DNA of 64,000 nt from Nocardia sp. BSTN01 (GCF_015354405.1 NZ_JADKYP010000029.1:19967-83966), one strand, 5' to 3'. Counted from the stretch's first letter, positions 1 to 9,059 are shown. Numbers and translations are program-made. Notes: generated by a model from the letters alone, not told the origin.

Positions 1-2
1 CC

Positions 3-176
3 AAGCGCGAGCCCAAGAAGGTGCTCGTCCGGCTCGATCCGGCCGTCCACGAGGCGATAGCCAAGTGGGCGGCCGACGACCTGCGCAGCATCAACGCTCA
101 GATCGAGTACGCCCTGCGGATGGCGCTCGATCAGGTGGGGCGCTCCCCGCGGCGGTCCGGGGAGACCCCCGAATGA
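3..176 (+). CDS. Arc-like ribbon-helix-helix protein, 5' end outside window
   Basis: The 57 visible residues end in a TGA at 174-176; the start lies before the window. A short strand (KKVLVRLDPAVHEAI) followed by two helices (AKWAADDLRSINAQIEYAL) is the pattern of Arc/HicB-type ribbon-helix-helix DNA-binding domains, which usually act as small repressors or antitoxins. The helix-turn-helix stretch with S-I-N-A-Q-I-E is typical of the Arc-like domain found at the C-terminus of many actinobacterial proteins. The last 12 residues are a charged, Pro/Arg-rich tail. No toxin gene follows it in the window, so whether it is an antitoxin cannot be judged. Confidence 0.75.
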   Translation, partial: KREPKKVLVRLDPAVHEAIAKWAADDLRSINAQIEYALRMALDQVGRSPRRSGETPE

Positions 177-285
177 AAACAAACCTGACGCCCGTTTCGC
201 CCGGTATTTATTACCAGGTGGTCACGCCTTGAACACAAAATGCCCCAGGAAGTGCGAAAAGGTCACGAATGGGTAGCTTGGTTGC

Positions 286-1080
286 GTGCCAATCGTGTTC
301 GAAACCGGGGGACTGCAGCAGCTTGACCAGACCACGTGGGGGAATCCGGCCACCCGTGACATCATCACGCTGAGCTATATCGATCTGGTACCGGACTTAC
401 CCGCCCCGCTGTCCGACATCGACACGTTGCGCCGCCGCCTCACCGAACTGCAGGCCGAGTTCGGCTGCCTGATCGAGGCACATGCCATCAGCGTGGACTC
501 CCAGCCGGCCCTGCTGCGGCTGGAGAAGTTCCCGCTGGCCGATCAGGCGACCGGACTGGGCTTCACCGCCGGAATCGTCGTGCCCAAGGCCGGGTGCAGC
601 GCGATCGTGAAGATCATGTGCCCCGAAACCGGCCGCTCCGGCGTCCGCGAGGCCGCGGTCGTTCCGAAGGTCGGCTTCGCGAACATGTTCCCGCCGCATC
701 CGTACGCGCCCGAGGTCAAGGGCAAGCTGCCCTACAACATCGCCGACGACGCGCGCTGGGATCCGCAGTTCCCGGACCATCCGCTGACCCGCGCGCGGCG
801 CTGGATCACTCACGTCAGCCGGACCGCGCGCATCGATCCGCGGTTCGCGGCGCTGCCGCCGTTCCCGGGCCCCGGCGGTGCGGAGGCGTCGACCGGTAAG
901 CCGGCGCCCACGAGTAAGGCGGAGCCCGCCGCGGCGCCCACCACGCCGGTGGCCAAGCCGGATCCGGGCAAGACCACGCCCATTCCCGCGCAGATCTCGG
1001 TGTCCGACGGCAAGGCGACGGTGGCGCCGCCGCCGCTGCCGCGAGCCGCGCGGGCTAATGCCGCGGCGGCTTCTCGGTAA
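286..1080 (+). CDS. Conserved hypothetical protein with Pro/Ala-rich tail
   Basis: 264 residues from a GTG start. I do not recognise a family. Residues 1-190 look globular and mixed alpha/beta, with a Pro-rich segment (FPPHPYAPEVKGKLPYN) near residue 130. From about residue 195 the chain becomes a low-complexity Pro/Ala/Thr/Lys tail without predicted structure. There is no signal peptide or membrane segment. It is convergent with the methyltransferase gene and their 3' ends overlap by 26 bases, so neither has room for its own terminator. Codon use is high-GC at third positions like its neighbours, which supports it being a real gene. Confidence 0.7.
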   Translation: MPIVFETGGLQQLDQTTWGNPATRDIITLSYIDLVPDLPAPLSDIDTLRRRLTELQAEFGCLIEAHAISVDSQPALLRLEKFPLADQATGLGFTAGIVVPKAGCSAIVKIMCPETGRSGVREAAVVPKVGFANMFPPHPYAPEVKGKLPYNIADDARWDPQFPDHPLTRARRWITHVSRTARIDPRFAALPPFPGPGGAEASTGKPAPTSKAEPAAAPTTPVAKPDPGKTTPIPAQISVSDGKATVAPPPLPRAARANAAAASR

Positions 1081-1936
1081 CGAAAATAGCTGTGCCGGGG
1101 AAGATCTCACCGCGCAACGGGCTCCACTGACCCCATTCGCGCTCGAGCCACTCCGGCCATTCGGGTTCGACGATGTCGAGCAGGATCAGGCCCGCGCCGA
1201 CGATGTCGCGGACCCGATCACCGATCGTGCGGTGATGTTCGACGTAGATCGGTTCGTCGTCGGCGTCGACCTCGACGTACGGCGTCCGGTCGAAATAGGG
1301 GATCGTGGCGCGCAGACCGTCCGGACCCGGATCGTCGGGGAAGATCCACCGCATCGGGTGATTCACCGAGAACACCCAGCGCCCGCCCGGCCGCAGCACC
1401 CGGGCCACCTCCCGCATCACCTGGGCGGCATCGGCGACGAACGGGATCGCGCCGAATGCCGAACAGGCCAGATCGAACGATTCGTCCGCGAACGGCAGCG
1501 CCTCGGCCCCGGCCTGCACCAGCGGCACTCGCGGTCCGCCGCGCGCCATGGCTTCGAGTCCGCGGTCGAGCATCGCCCGCGACAGATCCAGTCCGACCGG
1601 ATGCGCACCCCGGCCGGCGAGCCAGCGCGAACACGGCGCCGATCCGCAGCCGATCTCGAGCACCCGCCGCCCGGTGACCTCGCCCAGCAGATGCCAGTCG
1701 CCCTCGTGCAGGCCTTCCGGGCACCAGACGAATTCTCCGGCCTCGGAGTCGACGCCCAGGAAATCGGCGTGGGTCTCGTGGTACTGCGCGGCGTCGGCGT
1801 CCCACCAGCGCCGGTTGGCGCGCTCGCTGGCGGCCGAGCCGACGAGCGTGCGGGTCACCCGCGCGGTGCCGAGCAGGGCGTTGGCCTCGGCGTGGCGAGC
1901 GTCGTCGAGGAGGGCCGGATGCGGGTCGTCGGACAT
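1055..1936 (-). CDS. Class I SAM-dependent methyltransferase
   Basis: 293 residues from the ATG at 1934-1936; the frame stays open upstream but that part is Arg/Pro-rich and unlike protein, so the shorter start is preferred. The Rossmann motif I is VLEIGCGSAPCSRWLAGRG, followed by an acidic motif II (PVGLDLS), motif III (ALPFADESFDLACSAFGAI) and a post-motif RVLRPGGRWVFSVNHPMRW, which place it in the Methyltransf_11 group acting on small molecules. The substrate cannot be told from sequence. A methyltransferase divergently placed next to rpsA is common in Corynebacteriales, so this is probably core rather than acquired. Confidence 0.9.
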   Translation of the reverse strand: MSDDPHPALLDDARHAEANALLGTARVTRTLVGSAASERANRRWWDADAAQYHETHADFLGVDSEAGEFVWCPEGLHEGDWHLLGEVTGRRVLEIGCGSAPCSRWLAGRGAHPVGLDLSRAMLDRGLEAMARGGPRVPLVQAGAEALPFADESFDLACSAFGAIPFVADAAQVMREVARVLRPGGRWVFSVNHPMRWIFPDDPGPDGLRATIPYFDRTPYVEVDADDEPIYVEHHRTIGDRVRDIVGAGLILLDIVEPEWPEWLEREWGQWSPLRGEIFPGTAIFVTEKPPRH

Positions 1937-2107
1937 GGTTCGCAGCGTATGGCACGCCCGGGCGTGGCCCTCGCGGACGCCGTCGGGAGGGGCACGCCGG
2001 GGTGCGCGCGAGCGGGGTGATCGCGTCCCGGCCGTGACGGGTACCACACTGTGCGGGAACGGTGTTCGATGCGGACGTATGATCATGATGCGGGCGGGGA
2101 CCCGTGT

Positions 2108-2137
2108 TTGCTTGGCGTAACTCACGTCGCGTACGCT
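2108..2137 (+). promoter_or_regulatory. Candidate rpsA promoter
   Basis: TTGCTT (2108-2113) and TACGCT (2132-2137) are separated by 18 bases, a fair match to a housekeeping sigma promoter. A TATGAT hexamer at about 2079-2084 is an alternative -10. Choice between them is inference. Confidence 0.35.
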
Positions 2138-2235
2138 GTTTCCCGCGAGTGTCTTCGGCATTTGCGTAGCCGCTGTCGGTACTGTAGCGCTCGGTACCGG
2201 GCGCAGGGGTTACGGATTTCGGAAGTCGCCCGCGG

Positions 2236-2351
2236 GCTGTGATTTCGCAGCCGGTGCTGTGAGTTTCTGCAGTGAGTACAGCGTTGTGCTGTGTCGCAGC
2301 GATGTGCTGTGCATGGCCGTCAACGTAGTTCCACCGCTGTGACTTCACAGC
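2236..2351 (+). repeat. Two copies of a 16-bp palindrome in the rpsA leader
   Basis: GCTGTGATTTCGCAGC at 2236-2251 and GCTGTGACTTCACAGC at 2336-2351 differ at only two positions and lie exactly 100 bp apart. Further partial copies of GCTGTG lie between them (about 2255, 2288 and 2307). In RNA each would form a small hairpin with a 4-base loop; in DNA they could be a protein site. The second copy ends 58 bases before the preferred rpsA start. Confidence 0.65.
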
Positions 2352-2409
2352 AAAACCGAGAGTTCCAATGTCCACTACCGACCACAATCCGTCCGGAGCA
2401 ACCCAACAT

Positions 2410-3879
2410 ATGCCCACCACCGTCACCTCGCCGCAGGTAGCCGTCAACGACATCGGCTCCGCCGAGGACTTCCTCGCCGCCATCGACAAGACGATCAAGT
2501 ACTTCAACGACGGAGATATCGTCGAAGGCACGATCGTCAAGGTCGACCGCGACGAGGTTCTGCTCGACATCGGTTACAAGACCGAAGGCGTCATCCCTTC
2601 CCGCGAACTGTCCATCAAACACGATGTCGACCCGGCCGAGGTCGTTTCCGTGGGCGATGAGGTCGAGGCCCTTGTTCTCACCAAGGAGGACAAGGAAGGC
2701 CGCCTGATCCTGTCGAAGAAGCGGGCTCAGTACGAGCGGGCGTGGGGCACCATCGAGGAGCTCAAGGAGAAGGACGAGGCCGTCAAGGGCACCGTCATCG
2801 AGGTCGTCAAGGGTGGTCTGATCCTGGACATCGGCCTGCGTGGCTTCCTCCCGGCGTCCCTGGTCGAAATGCGCCGCGTCCGCGATCTGCAGCCGTACGT
2901 CGGCAAGGAGATCGAGGCCAAGATCATCGAGCTGGACAAGAACCGCAACAACGTGGTTCTGTCCCGCCGCGCCTGGCTGGAGCAGACCCAGTCCGAGGTC
3001 CGCAGCGAATTCCTGCACCAGCTGCAGAAGGGCCAGGTCCGCAAGGGCGTCGTGTCCTCGATCGTCAACTTCGGCGCGTTCGTCGATCTCGGCGGCGTCG
3101 ACGGTCTGGTGCACGTCTCCGAGCTGTCCTGGAAGCACATCGACCACCCGTCCGAGGTCGTCGAGGTCGGCATGGAGGTCACCGTCGAGGTTCTCGACGT
3201 CGACCTGGACCGCGAGCGGGTTTCGCTGTCGCTCAAGGCCACCCAGGAAGACCCGTGGCGTCAGTTCGCCCGCACCCACGCCATCGGCCAGATCGTGCCC
3301 GGCAAGGTCACCAAGCTGGTTCCGTTCGGTGCGTTCGTGCGCGTCGAAGAGGGCATCGAGGGCCTGGTGCACATCTCCGAGCTGGCCGAGCGCCACGTCG
3401 AGGTGCCGGACCAGGTTGTCGCCGTGGGCGACGACGCGATGGTCAAGGTCATCGACATCGACCTGGAGCGTCGCCGGATCTCGCTGTCGCTGAAGCAGGC
3501 GAACGAGGACTACCACGCCGAGTTCGACCCGTCGAAGTACGGCATGGCCGACAGCTACGACGAGCAGGGCAACTACATCTTCCCCGAGGGCTTCGACCCC
3601 GAGACCAACGAATGGCTCGAGGGCTTCGACAAGCAGCGGGAAGAGTGGGAAGGCCGCTACGCCGAGGCCGAGCGTCGCCACAAGATGCACACCGCTCAGA
3701 TGGAGAAGATGGCGGCCGACGCCGCCGCCGAGGCCGCCAACGGCGGTGCCTCCGGTAACTACTCCTCCGAGAGCGGCGCGCAGAGCTCGTCCTCCAGCTC
3801 CTCCGAGCCGGCCGGCGGTTCGCTGGCCAGTGACGCGCAGCTCGCCGCGCTGCGTGAGAAGCTGTCCGGCAACGCGTAA
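2410..3879 (+). CDS. rpsA: 30S ribosomal protein S1
   Basis: Ribosomal protein S1 binds mRNA on the 30S subunit and assists initiation. The 489-residue product has four S1/OB-fold repeats (about residues 20-90, 105-170, 190-260 and 275-345), each ending in a signature such as RVSLSLKATQEDPW. It matches the actinobacterial four-repeat form, with an acidic, Ser/Ala-rich tail ending in ASDAQLAALREKLSG. I chose the ATG at 2410 because a CGGAG ribosome site lies 11 bases upstream and the following residues (MPTTVTSPQVAVND) match the M. tuberculosis start. An in-frame ATG at 2368 would add 14 residues but has a poor ribosome site. A strong terminator follows 16 bases after the stop, so it is probably transcribed alone. 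The tail region in mycobacteria has been discussed as the pyrazinoic-acid site. Confidence 0.97.
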   Translation: MPTTVTSPQVAVNDIGSAEDFLAAIDKTIKYFNDGDIVEGTIVKVDRDEVLLDIGYKTEGVIPSRELSIKHDVDPAEVVSVGDEVEALVLTKEDKEGRLILSKKRAQYERAWGTIEELKEKDEAVKGTVIEVVKGGLILDIGLRGFLPASLVEMRRVRDLQPYVGKEIEAKIIELDKNRNNVVLSRRAWLEQTQSEVRSEFLHQLQKGQVRKGVVSSIVNFGAFVDLGGVDGLVHVSELSWKHIDHPSEVVEVGMEVTVEVLDVDLDRERVSLSLKATQEDPWRQFARTHAIGQIVPGKVTKLVPFGAFVRVEEGIEGLVHISELAERHVEVPDQVVAVGDDAMVKVIDIDLERRRISLSLKQANEDYHAEFDPSKYGMADSYDEQGNYIFPEGFDPETNEWLEGFDKQREEWEGRYAEAERRHKMHTAQMEKMAADAAAEAANGGASGNYSSESGAQSSSSSSSEPAGGSLASDAQLAALREKLSGNA

Positions 3880-3895
3880 TTCGCTGAGCTGAAAC

Positions 3896-3926
3896 GAAGG
3901 CCCCGGTCCGATGGACCGGGGCCTTC
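3896..3926 (+). terminator. Terminator after rpsA
   Basis: A perfect 14-bp stem (GAAGGCCCCGGTCC with its complement) closes a 3-base loop, 16 bases after the rpsA stop. There is no long U-tract, as is usual for actinobacterial terminators. Confidence 0.8.
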
Positions 3927-4100
3927 GCCCATGTCCGGGCCGCCCATTCAGCCCCTCGTCACCGCGTCGATACCGCCGGTCCATTATTCTCGGCGAGGAT
4001 CTGCCACTGTCCTCTGTCAGTCGGCACGGTTTTGCCGGCTGACGCGGTCTTGTCATCCGGCACTGTTGTTTTCACCGACGCGGAAGGTCTCGGCACCGGA

Positions 4101-5630
4101 ATGGGTCTGTTCGACGGCATCAAGAGGCGTGATTTTCTGGCGAAGGCCATGGCGGCCGGTGGGGTCGGGGCGCTGGCCGCCTGGGCGAACCCGATCATCG
4201 AACGTGCACACGCGGCCGACCCGGCGGGGATGGGCGGGCTCGGCGATATCGAGCATTTCGTCCTGCTGATGCAGGAGAACCGCTCGTTCGACCACTACTT
4301 CGGAACCCTTTCCGGCGTAAGGGGTTTCGACGACGCCTCGCCGGCGTGGAAGCAGTACGGTTACGCTCCCGGCGTCGGGCCGACCGCCGACGGGTTCATC
4401 GTCCCGTTCCGGCTCGACACCACCCGCGGCGCGACCCTCGATGGCGAATGCGTCAACGATCCCGATCATTCCTGGGGCGGTATGCACGAGGCGTGGAACG
4501 GGGGCCGCAACGACCGCTGGATGCCGATGTCGGTGGCCGGCGTCGGCGCTGCCAACGGTCCGGCGGCCATGGGGTATTACACCCGCGCCGATATCCCGAT
4601 TCACCATGAGCTGGCCGATGCGTTCACCCTCTGCGACCACTACTATTGCTCGGTCCTCGGCCCGACCGACCCGAACCGGCTGTACTGGATCTCCGCCACC
4701 ATCGACCCCGACGGTCTGGCCGGCGGCCCGCTGGTGGACACGCCGACGCTGATCCCGCAGAACGCCTACAGCTGGCGCACCTACCCGGAGAACCTGTCCG
4801 AGGCCGGCGTCGACTGGAAGATCTACAACAACCGCGACCTCGGCCCGATCTCGTCGGTGATCCTCGACGGCATGATGGGCTGCTTCACACAGGCCGCGGA
4901 TCCGAATTCCGAGCTGGCCAGGCGCGGCAAGGCTCCGGTCTATCCGCAGGATTTCGCGGCGGACGTGGCCGCCGACCGGCTGCCCTCGGTGTCGTGGGTG
5001 ATTCCGCCGCTGTTCAACTGCGAACATCCGGCGCTGCCACCGGCATTGGGCGCGGTGGGCATCATGCAGGTGCTCGACATCCTCACCTCCAATCCGAAGG
5101 TGTGGGAGAAGACCGCGCTCATCGTGAGCTACGACGAGAACGGTGGATTCTTCGATCACGTGACCCCGCCGACCCCGCCGCCCGGCACGCCGGGGGAGTA
5201 CCTCACCGTGGACCTCGGCCGGGTACCCGCTGCCAAGGGGGTCGCGGGCCCGATCGGATTGGGTTACCGCGTCCCGTGTTTGGTCATCTCGCCGTATTCC
5301 CGCGGCGGCCTGGTCGCCTCGCAGACCTTCGACCACACCTCGCAATTGCGTTTGCTGGAACGTCGTTTCGGTGTGGACGTGCCGAATGTGACCGCCTGGC
5401 GGCGCAGCGTCACCGGTGATATGACCTCGGCCTTCGATTTCGGTTCGGCACCCGATTCCGTGCTGCCGCGAATTACCGATCCGAAACCGAAATCGGATGC
5501 CGCTCTGGCGCAATGTGGTCCGAATATCGCGCTCGGCACCAACGATAAGGGAATTCCCTATCCGGTGCCACCGAATGCGATGCCGAGCCAGGAACCGGGC
5601 TCACGCCGAAGCCCGAGCGGTCTGGTGTGA
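4101..5630 (+). CDS. Tat-exported phospholipase C (phosphoesterase family)
   Basis: 509 residues, close in length and sequence to mycobacterial PlcA/B/C, which hydrolyse phosphatidylcholine and sphingomyelin at the cell surface. The ATG at 4101 is preferred over one at 4032 because it places the twin-arginine motif KRRDFLAKA at residues 8-16, followed by a hydrophobic stretch and a likely cleavage after ERAHA. The phosphoesterase core shows the metal/nucleophile motif [17 protein letters not shown] (about residues 55-72), [17 protein letters not shown], and [15 protein letters not shown] (about 345). The chain ends in a family-typical [17 protein letters not shown] tail. It stands alone between rpsA and a hairpin. 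In tubercle bacilli such enzymes are linked to virulence; the role here is inferred only. Confidence 0.93.
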   Translation: MGLFDGIKRRDFLAKAMAAGGVGALAAWANPIIERAHAADPAGMGGLGDIEHFVLLMQENRSFDHYFGTLSGVRGFDDASPAWKQYGYAPGVGPTADGFIVPFRLDTTRGATLDGECVNDPDHSWGGMHEAWNGGRNDRWMPMSVAGVGAANGPAAMGYYTRADIPIHHELADAFTLCDHYYCSVLGPTDPNRLYWISATIDPDGLAGGPLVDTPTLIPQNAYSWRTYPENLSEAGVDWKIYNNRDLGPISSVILDGMMGCFTQAADPNSELARRGKAPVYPQDFAADVAADRLPSVSWVIPPLFNCEHPALPPALGAVGIMQVLDILTSNPKVWEKTALIVSYDENGGFFDHVTPPTPPPGTPGEYLTVDLGRVPAAKGVAGPIGLGYRVPCLVISPYSRGGLVASQTFDHTSQLRLLERRFGVDVPNVTAWRRSVTGDMTSAFDFGSAPDSVLPRITDPKPKSDAALAQCGPNIALGTNDKGIPYPVPPNAMPSQEPGSRRSPSGLV

Positions 5631-5638
5631 AATACCCA

Positions 5639-5666
5639 GCGGCCCGCCGAGTCCCCGGTGGGCCGC
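5639..5666 (+). terminator. Hairpin after phospholipase gene
   Basis: GCGGCCCGCCG pairs with CGGTGGGCCGC (one G-U pair) over a 6-base loop, 9 bases after the stop. It could serve both the phospholipase gene and a small convergent reading frame. Confidence 0.5.
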
Positions 5667-5685
5667 CGAACGTTCGACGTACTGG

Positions 5686-5892
5686 TCAGCTCGCCGTGGC
5701 GGGAATCCACCGCGTGACGCCGCCCCGGCTGCGCATGGCCGCGAAGCTGTGCCGGGCCGGGCTGAGTAGGGCGGTCAACCACGAACGGCGATGTTCGGCC
5801 AGTGCTGCCGCAACGGCGGGTATCCGAATGCAGTGCACGGTGCCTGCCAAACCCAGCCGGTGGCGACCCGACTGGATGTGTGTGGTGCCCAA
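5686..5892 (-). CDS. Possible small protein, 68 residues, TTG start
   Basis: A 68-codon frame begins at a TTG (5890-5892) preceded at a spacing of 7 bases by AAGGA, a good ribosome site. The product is basic (pI clearly high), with a middle segment rich in Ala and Leu (IPAVAAALAEHRR) and no recognised domain. Third positions are GC-rich but less strictly than in neighbouring genes. It ends 20 bases from the hairpin that follows the phospholipase gene. I do not recognise a family; it may be a genus-specific gene or chance. Confidence 0.4.
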   Translation of the reverse strand: MGTTHIQSGRHRLGLAGTVHCIRIPAVAAALAEHRRSWLTALLSPARHSFAAMRSRGGVTRWIPATAS

Positions 5893-6182
5893 TGATCGTC
5901 CTTCGCTAGCTCGGATGGCCTGGATCGCCCGGGGCGAAACAGTAGCGGAACAAAAGTGGGGGGTTGCGGATTTTGCGTGACTTCGGACCCGGCGTGTCGG
6001 AAAGTTGCCGACTCCAGGTCGGTATCGGGCGGAAAAAGTTGCGAATTGATATCACCGGCGTCACGGAATGGGTAATACCGCGTGGAGGAGGTGAAAAAGA
6101 AACACGCGATGGGTAATCGACCCGATCGGCCCGCGGCCGGGGTGCGGGCGCGGACGCCGGCTGTGGATGCGAGACTGGGGAA

Positions 6183-7379
6183 ATGTTGCGTATCGGTCTC
6201 ACCGGAGGCATGGGAGCGGGTAAGTCGACGGTGGCGCGGCTGCTGGTGGAACACGGGGCGGTGCTGGTCGACAGCGACGCCATCGCCCGCGAGGTCGTCG
6301 AACCCGGCACCGAGGGCCTGACCGCACTGGTCGCGGCGTTCGGCCCGGAAATTCTGGCCGAGGACGGAAGTTTGAACCGCCCGGCGCTCGCGGCGGTCGC
6401 CTTCGCGGACGAGCGGTCGCGCACGACGCTGAACTCCATCACCCATCCGCTGGTCGGGCGGCGCACCACCGAGCTGATCGCCGCCGCGCCCGCGGATGCC
6501 GTTGTGGTGCAGGATGTTCCGCTTCTGGTCGAGAACAATCTCGGCGCGATGATGAATCTCGTCGTGGTGGTGATGGCCGACGAGCAGACTCGCGTGCACC
6601 GGCTCGAGCAGTTCCGTGGTGTGAGCCGTGCGGACGCGCTGGCGCGAATCAAGGCGCAGGCGAGTGACGACCAACGGCGTGCGGCCGCGGATGTCCTGTT
6701 GGACAACAACTCCGATGCCGAGGCGCTGGCGCCGCAGGTGCGGACGCTGTGGGAGCAGCGCCTGCTGCCCTTCGAACACAATGTGCGCACCCGGACTCCG
6801 GCGCGCTCGACCGGGCCGGTGCGGTTGGCCGAGCCGGATCCGCAGTGGCCGGCGCAGGCGCAGCGGTTGATCGGCCGGTTGTGGCTGGCCTGCGGTGGCG
6901 ACGCGCGCCGCATCGATCACATCGGTTCCACCGCCGTGCCCGGGCTGGCCGCCACGGATGTCGTCGACATCCAGATCACCGTCGCCGACCTCACGACGGC
7001 AGACGCGCTGCGGGATCGATTGGCAGCCGCCGGTTTTCCGCTGATCGACTCGGTTACCGGCGACAACCCGAAGCCGACGCCCCAGGACCCGGCGGGCACC
7101 GATGCCGAGCTGTGGGCGAAACGTCTGCACGGTAACGCCGATCCCGGGCGGGTCGCGAATGTGCATGTGCGCGTGGACGGTTCGCCGGGACAGCGGTTCG
7201 CCCTGGACTTCCGCGACTGGTTGCGTGCCGACGCCGACGCCCGCGCCGAGTACCTGGAGATCAAGCGCCGCGGGGAGGCGGCGGCGACGGGCACGGTGGG
7301 AGACGAGGCCATCGAGGCGTACCTGTCGGTGAAGGAACCCTGGTTCGACAAGGTCTACGAGCGGGTTCCGCGCGCCTGA
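6183..7379 (+). CDS. coaE: Dephospho-CoA kinase fused to a GrpB/UPF0157 domain
   Basis: CoaE phosphorylates the 3'-hydroxyl of dephospho-CoA, the last step of coenzyme A synthesis. Residues 1-200 are the kinase, with the P-loop GGMGAGKST (8-16), the lid and ARIKAQASDDQRRAAADVLLDN region. Residues about 215-398 form a GrpB (UPF0157) domain of the nucleotidyltransferase fold, marked by HIGSTAVPGLAATDVVDIQ and FALDFRDWLRADADARAEY. The same fusion is known in M. tuberculosis Rv1631 (about 407 residues), where the second domain is thought to help folding or regulation. The start at 6183 sits just before the P-loop strand. A hairpin follows the stop, facing the aldo/keto reductase gene. Confidence 0.95.
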   Translation: MLRIGLTGGMGAGKSTVARLLVEHGAVLVDSDAIAREVVEPGTEGLTALVAAFGPEILAEDGSLNRPALAAVAFADERSRTTLNSITHPLVGRRTTELIAAAPADAVVVQDVPLLVENNLGAMMNLVVVVMADEQTRVHRLEQFRGVSRADALARIKAQASDDQRRAAADVLLDNNSDAEALAPQVRTLWEQRLLPFEHNVRTRTPARSTGPVRLAEPDPQWPAQAQRLIGRLWLACGGDARRIDHIGSTAVPGLAATDVVDIQITVADLTTADALRDRLAAAGFPLIDSVTGDNPKPTPQDPAGTDAELWAKRLHGNADPGRVANVHVRVDGSPGQRFALDFRDWLRADADARAEYLEIKRRGEAAATGTVGDEAIEAYLSVKEPWFDKVYERVPRA

Positions 7380-7397
7380 CACGGGCACCACCGCGAT

Positions 7398-7435
7398 CGG
7401 GCGCACCGGCGGCGGGCTTTTCCGCCGGGCGCCCG
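7398..7435. terminator. Hairpin between convergent coaE and aldo/keto reductase
   Basis: CGGGCGC (7398-7404) and CGGCGG (7407-7412) pair with CCGCCG (7422-7427) and GCGCCCG (7429-7435), leaving a small internal loop. It lies between two convergent stops and could act in both directions. Confidence 0.55.
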
Positions 7436-7443
7436 TTGCGCTG

Positions 7444-8406
7444 TCAGCGCGACACGGAGGTGATCCGGTCGATCTCCGCGAGGTCCTCGGCGGTGGGCTG
7501 CCACTGGCCGGCCCGCACATTGGCCTGCACCTGCTCGGGTGAGGTGGCGCCGGCGATCACCGAACTCACCGCGGGCTGCGCGGCGAGACCGCCGATGGCG
7601 ACGTCGAGCAGGGTGATCGACCGCTGTGCGGCGAAATTTTCCAGCTGTTCCACGATGTCGAAAGCCGCGTCCGTGAGTGCGGATTCCCGGCCCCACGCCT
7701 GAATTCTGCTGCCTTCGGGCGCCGGCACGCCGCGCTTGTACTTACCGGTGAGCAGACCGCTCGCCAGCGGGAAGTAGGGGAGCAGCCCGATCCCGTAGTG
7801 CTCGAGGGCCGGCACCAGGTCGGCCTCGATCCCACGCTGCAGCAGGCTGTATTCGTTCTGCGCGCTGATGAACCGCTCGAGATTGCGGGTGCGCGCGGTC
7901 CATTCGGCGTCCGCGGTCTGCCAGCCGGTGAAGTTGGAATGGCCCAGATACCGGATCTTGCCCTCGTGGACGAGGTCGTCCAGCGCGGACAGCGTCTCCT
8001 CGATCGGCGTCGCCGGGTCCGGGCGATGGAACTGGTAGAGATCGATCCAGTCCGTGCGCAGCCGGCGCAGCGACTGCTCGACCGCGCGGCGGATGTAGCG
8101 GCGTGAGCCACGCGCGCCCCAGTCCTCGCCGTTGTCCCCGCCGAGGCGACGCACATCGTTGCCGAACTTGGTCGCGATGACGACGTCGTCGCGACTGCCC
8201 TGCAGGATCTCGCCGATTCGTCGCTCCGATTCCCCGTAGGAGTCGGCGGTATCGATCAGAGTGATGCCGTGGTCGAGCGCGGCGTGCAGCACTGCTCTGC
8301 TCTGCTCGAGATCGAGCTTCATCCCGAAATTGTTGGTGCCCAGCCCGACGACCGAGACCGCGAGCCCCGAACTCCCGACACGACGCAACGACGACGACTC
8401 ACCCAT
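7444..8406 (-). CDS. Aldo/keto reductase
   Basis: 320 residues; the ATG at 8404-8406 has a GGGAG ribosome site 5 bases upstream. This is a (beta/alpha)8 NADPH-dependent oxidoreductase. The catalytic Asp-Tyr pair sits in LIDTADSYGESERRIG (about residues 46-61), the Lys in VVIATKFGNDV and the His in DLYQFHRPDP (about 120). The C-terminal segment VIAGATSPEQVQANVRAG is the cofactor-binding part typical of the YhdN/perakine-reductase branch. The substrate cannot be named. It stands alone, convergent with coaE. Confidence 0.92.
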   Translation of the reverse strand: MGESSSLRRVGSSGLAVSVVGLGTNNFGMKLDLEQSRAVLHAALDHGITLIDTADSYGESERRIGEILQGSRDDVVIATKFGNDVRRLGGDNGEDWGARGSRRYIRRAVEQSLRRLRTDWIDLYQFHRPDPATPIEETLSALDDLVHEGKIRYLGHSNFTGWQTADAEWTARTRNLERFISAQNEYSLLQRGIEADLVPALEHYGIGLLPYFPLASGLLTGKYKRGVPAPEGSRIQAWGRESALTDAAFDIVEQLENFAAQRSITLLDVAIGGLAAQPAVSSVIAGATSPEQVQANVRAGQWQPTAEDLAEIDRITSVSR

Positions 8407-8534
8407 GGCTCTCCCGGTTCTCGAGGGACGTGAACGACCTGGCTGGACCCTAGTGGCGAGGGCGCACCGCGGAGAAGAGTTCGGCGCAGCCCGACTCGTT
8501 TCCGCGGCTGTCGCACCGGGCTCGGCGCCGGGGC

Positions 8535-9059
8535 TCACCGCCAGCCGAGGGTGATACCTCGTGAGCGCAGCCAGGCTTCGAAATCGTGTCCGTGCGCGGC
8601 GATTCCGTCGATGGCGGTGGTGGCGGCCTCGATCGCCTGCTGGGCCTCGGACGCGCTCAGATATCCGGCGGCGTGCGCGGCCAGAAGTTCGTCGACGTCG
8701 AGCAGAATCGCCTCCCGGCCGGTGCGGACGACGATGTCGAGGTAGTGATCGACCGACTTCCACATCTGCGGACCGGCCGCGGAGAAATCACCGATATCGA
8801 GGTAGAAGTCCTGATCGCGCGGGTGGGTGGGGCGGAAGTGGAAGACGGTGGCGCGCAGCGACAGCTGCGGTAGCAGCCAGGACTCGAGGTAGTGGAATTC
8901 CGGATGATCGGCGGTGCGGGCCATGTAGAGCCCCCACGGTTCGGTCCGATACGTCTCGACCGGCCGCACGAAACCCTTGGGATCGGTATTGGTAGACCCG
9001 GCGAGGTCGAAGTACTCGATCTTCGGCCGATGCAGATCGACCACGTGCCCCTGCGTCAT
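8535..9059 (-). CDS. DUF402 protein (FomD/Ntdp-like phosphohydrolase fold)
   Basis: 174 residues starting at an ATG. It matches the DUF402 family, whose characterised members are metal-dependent nucleoside di/triphosphate or cytidylyl-phosphonate hydrolases. The likely metal-binding acidic residues are all present: DFYLDIGDF, SVDHYLDIVV and LLDVDELLAAH. M. tuberculosis has a homologous gene (Rv1632c) at the same place between coaE and uvrB. A second, weaker copy lies directly upstream, separated by a strong hairpin, so this gene probably has its own promoter. No substrate can be inferred. Confidence 0.85.
   Translation of the reverse strand: MTQGHVVDLHRPKIEYFDLAGSTNTDPKGFVRPVETYRTEPWGLYMARTADHPEFHYLESWLLPQLSLRATVFHFRPTHPRDQDFYLDIGDFSAAGPQMWKSVDHYLDIVVRTGREAILLDVDELLAAHAAGYLSASEAQQAIEAATTAIDGIAAHGHDFEAWLRSRGITLGWR

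Larger units (their letters stand above)
1937..2409. other. Non-coding region before rpsA: promoter and leader
   Basis: 473 bases separate the divergent methyltransferase gene from the preferred rpsA start. No convincing protein is encoded. The rpsA side holds a candidate promoter (2108-2137), then a run of CTGTG-containing short repeats, including two copies of a 16-bp palindrome. The rpsA transcript would therefore carry a leader of about 260 bases with several small hairpins. Confidence 0.5.
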
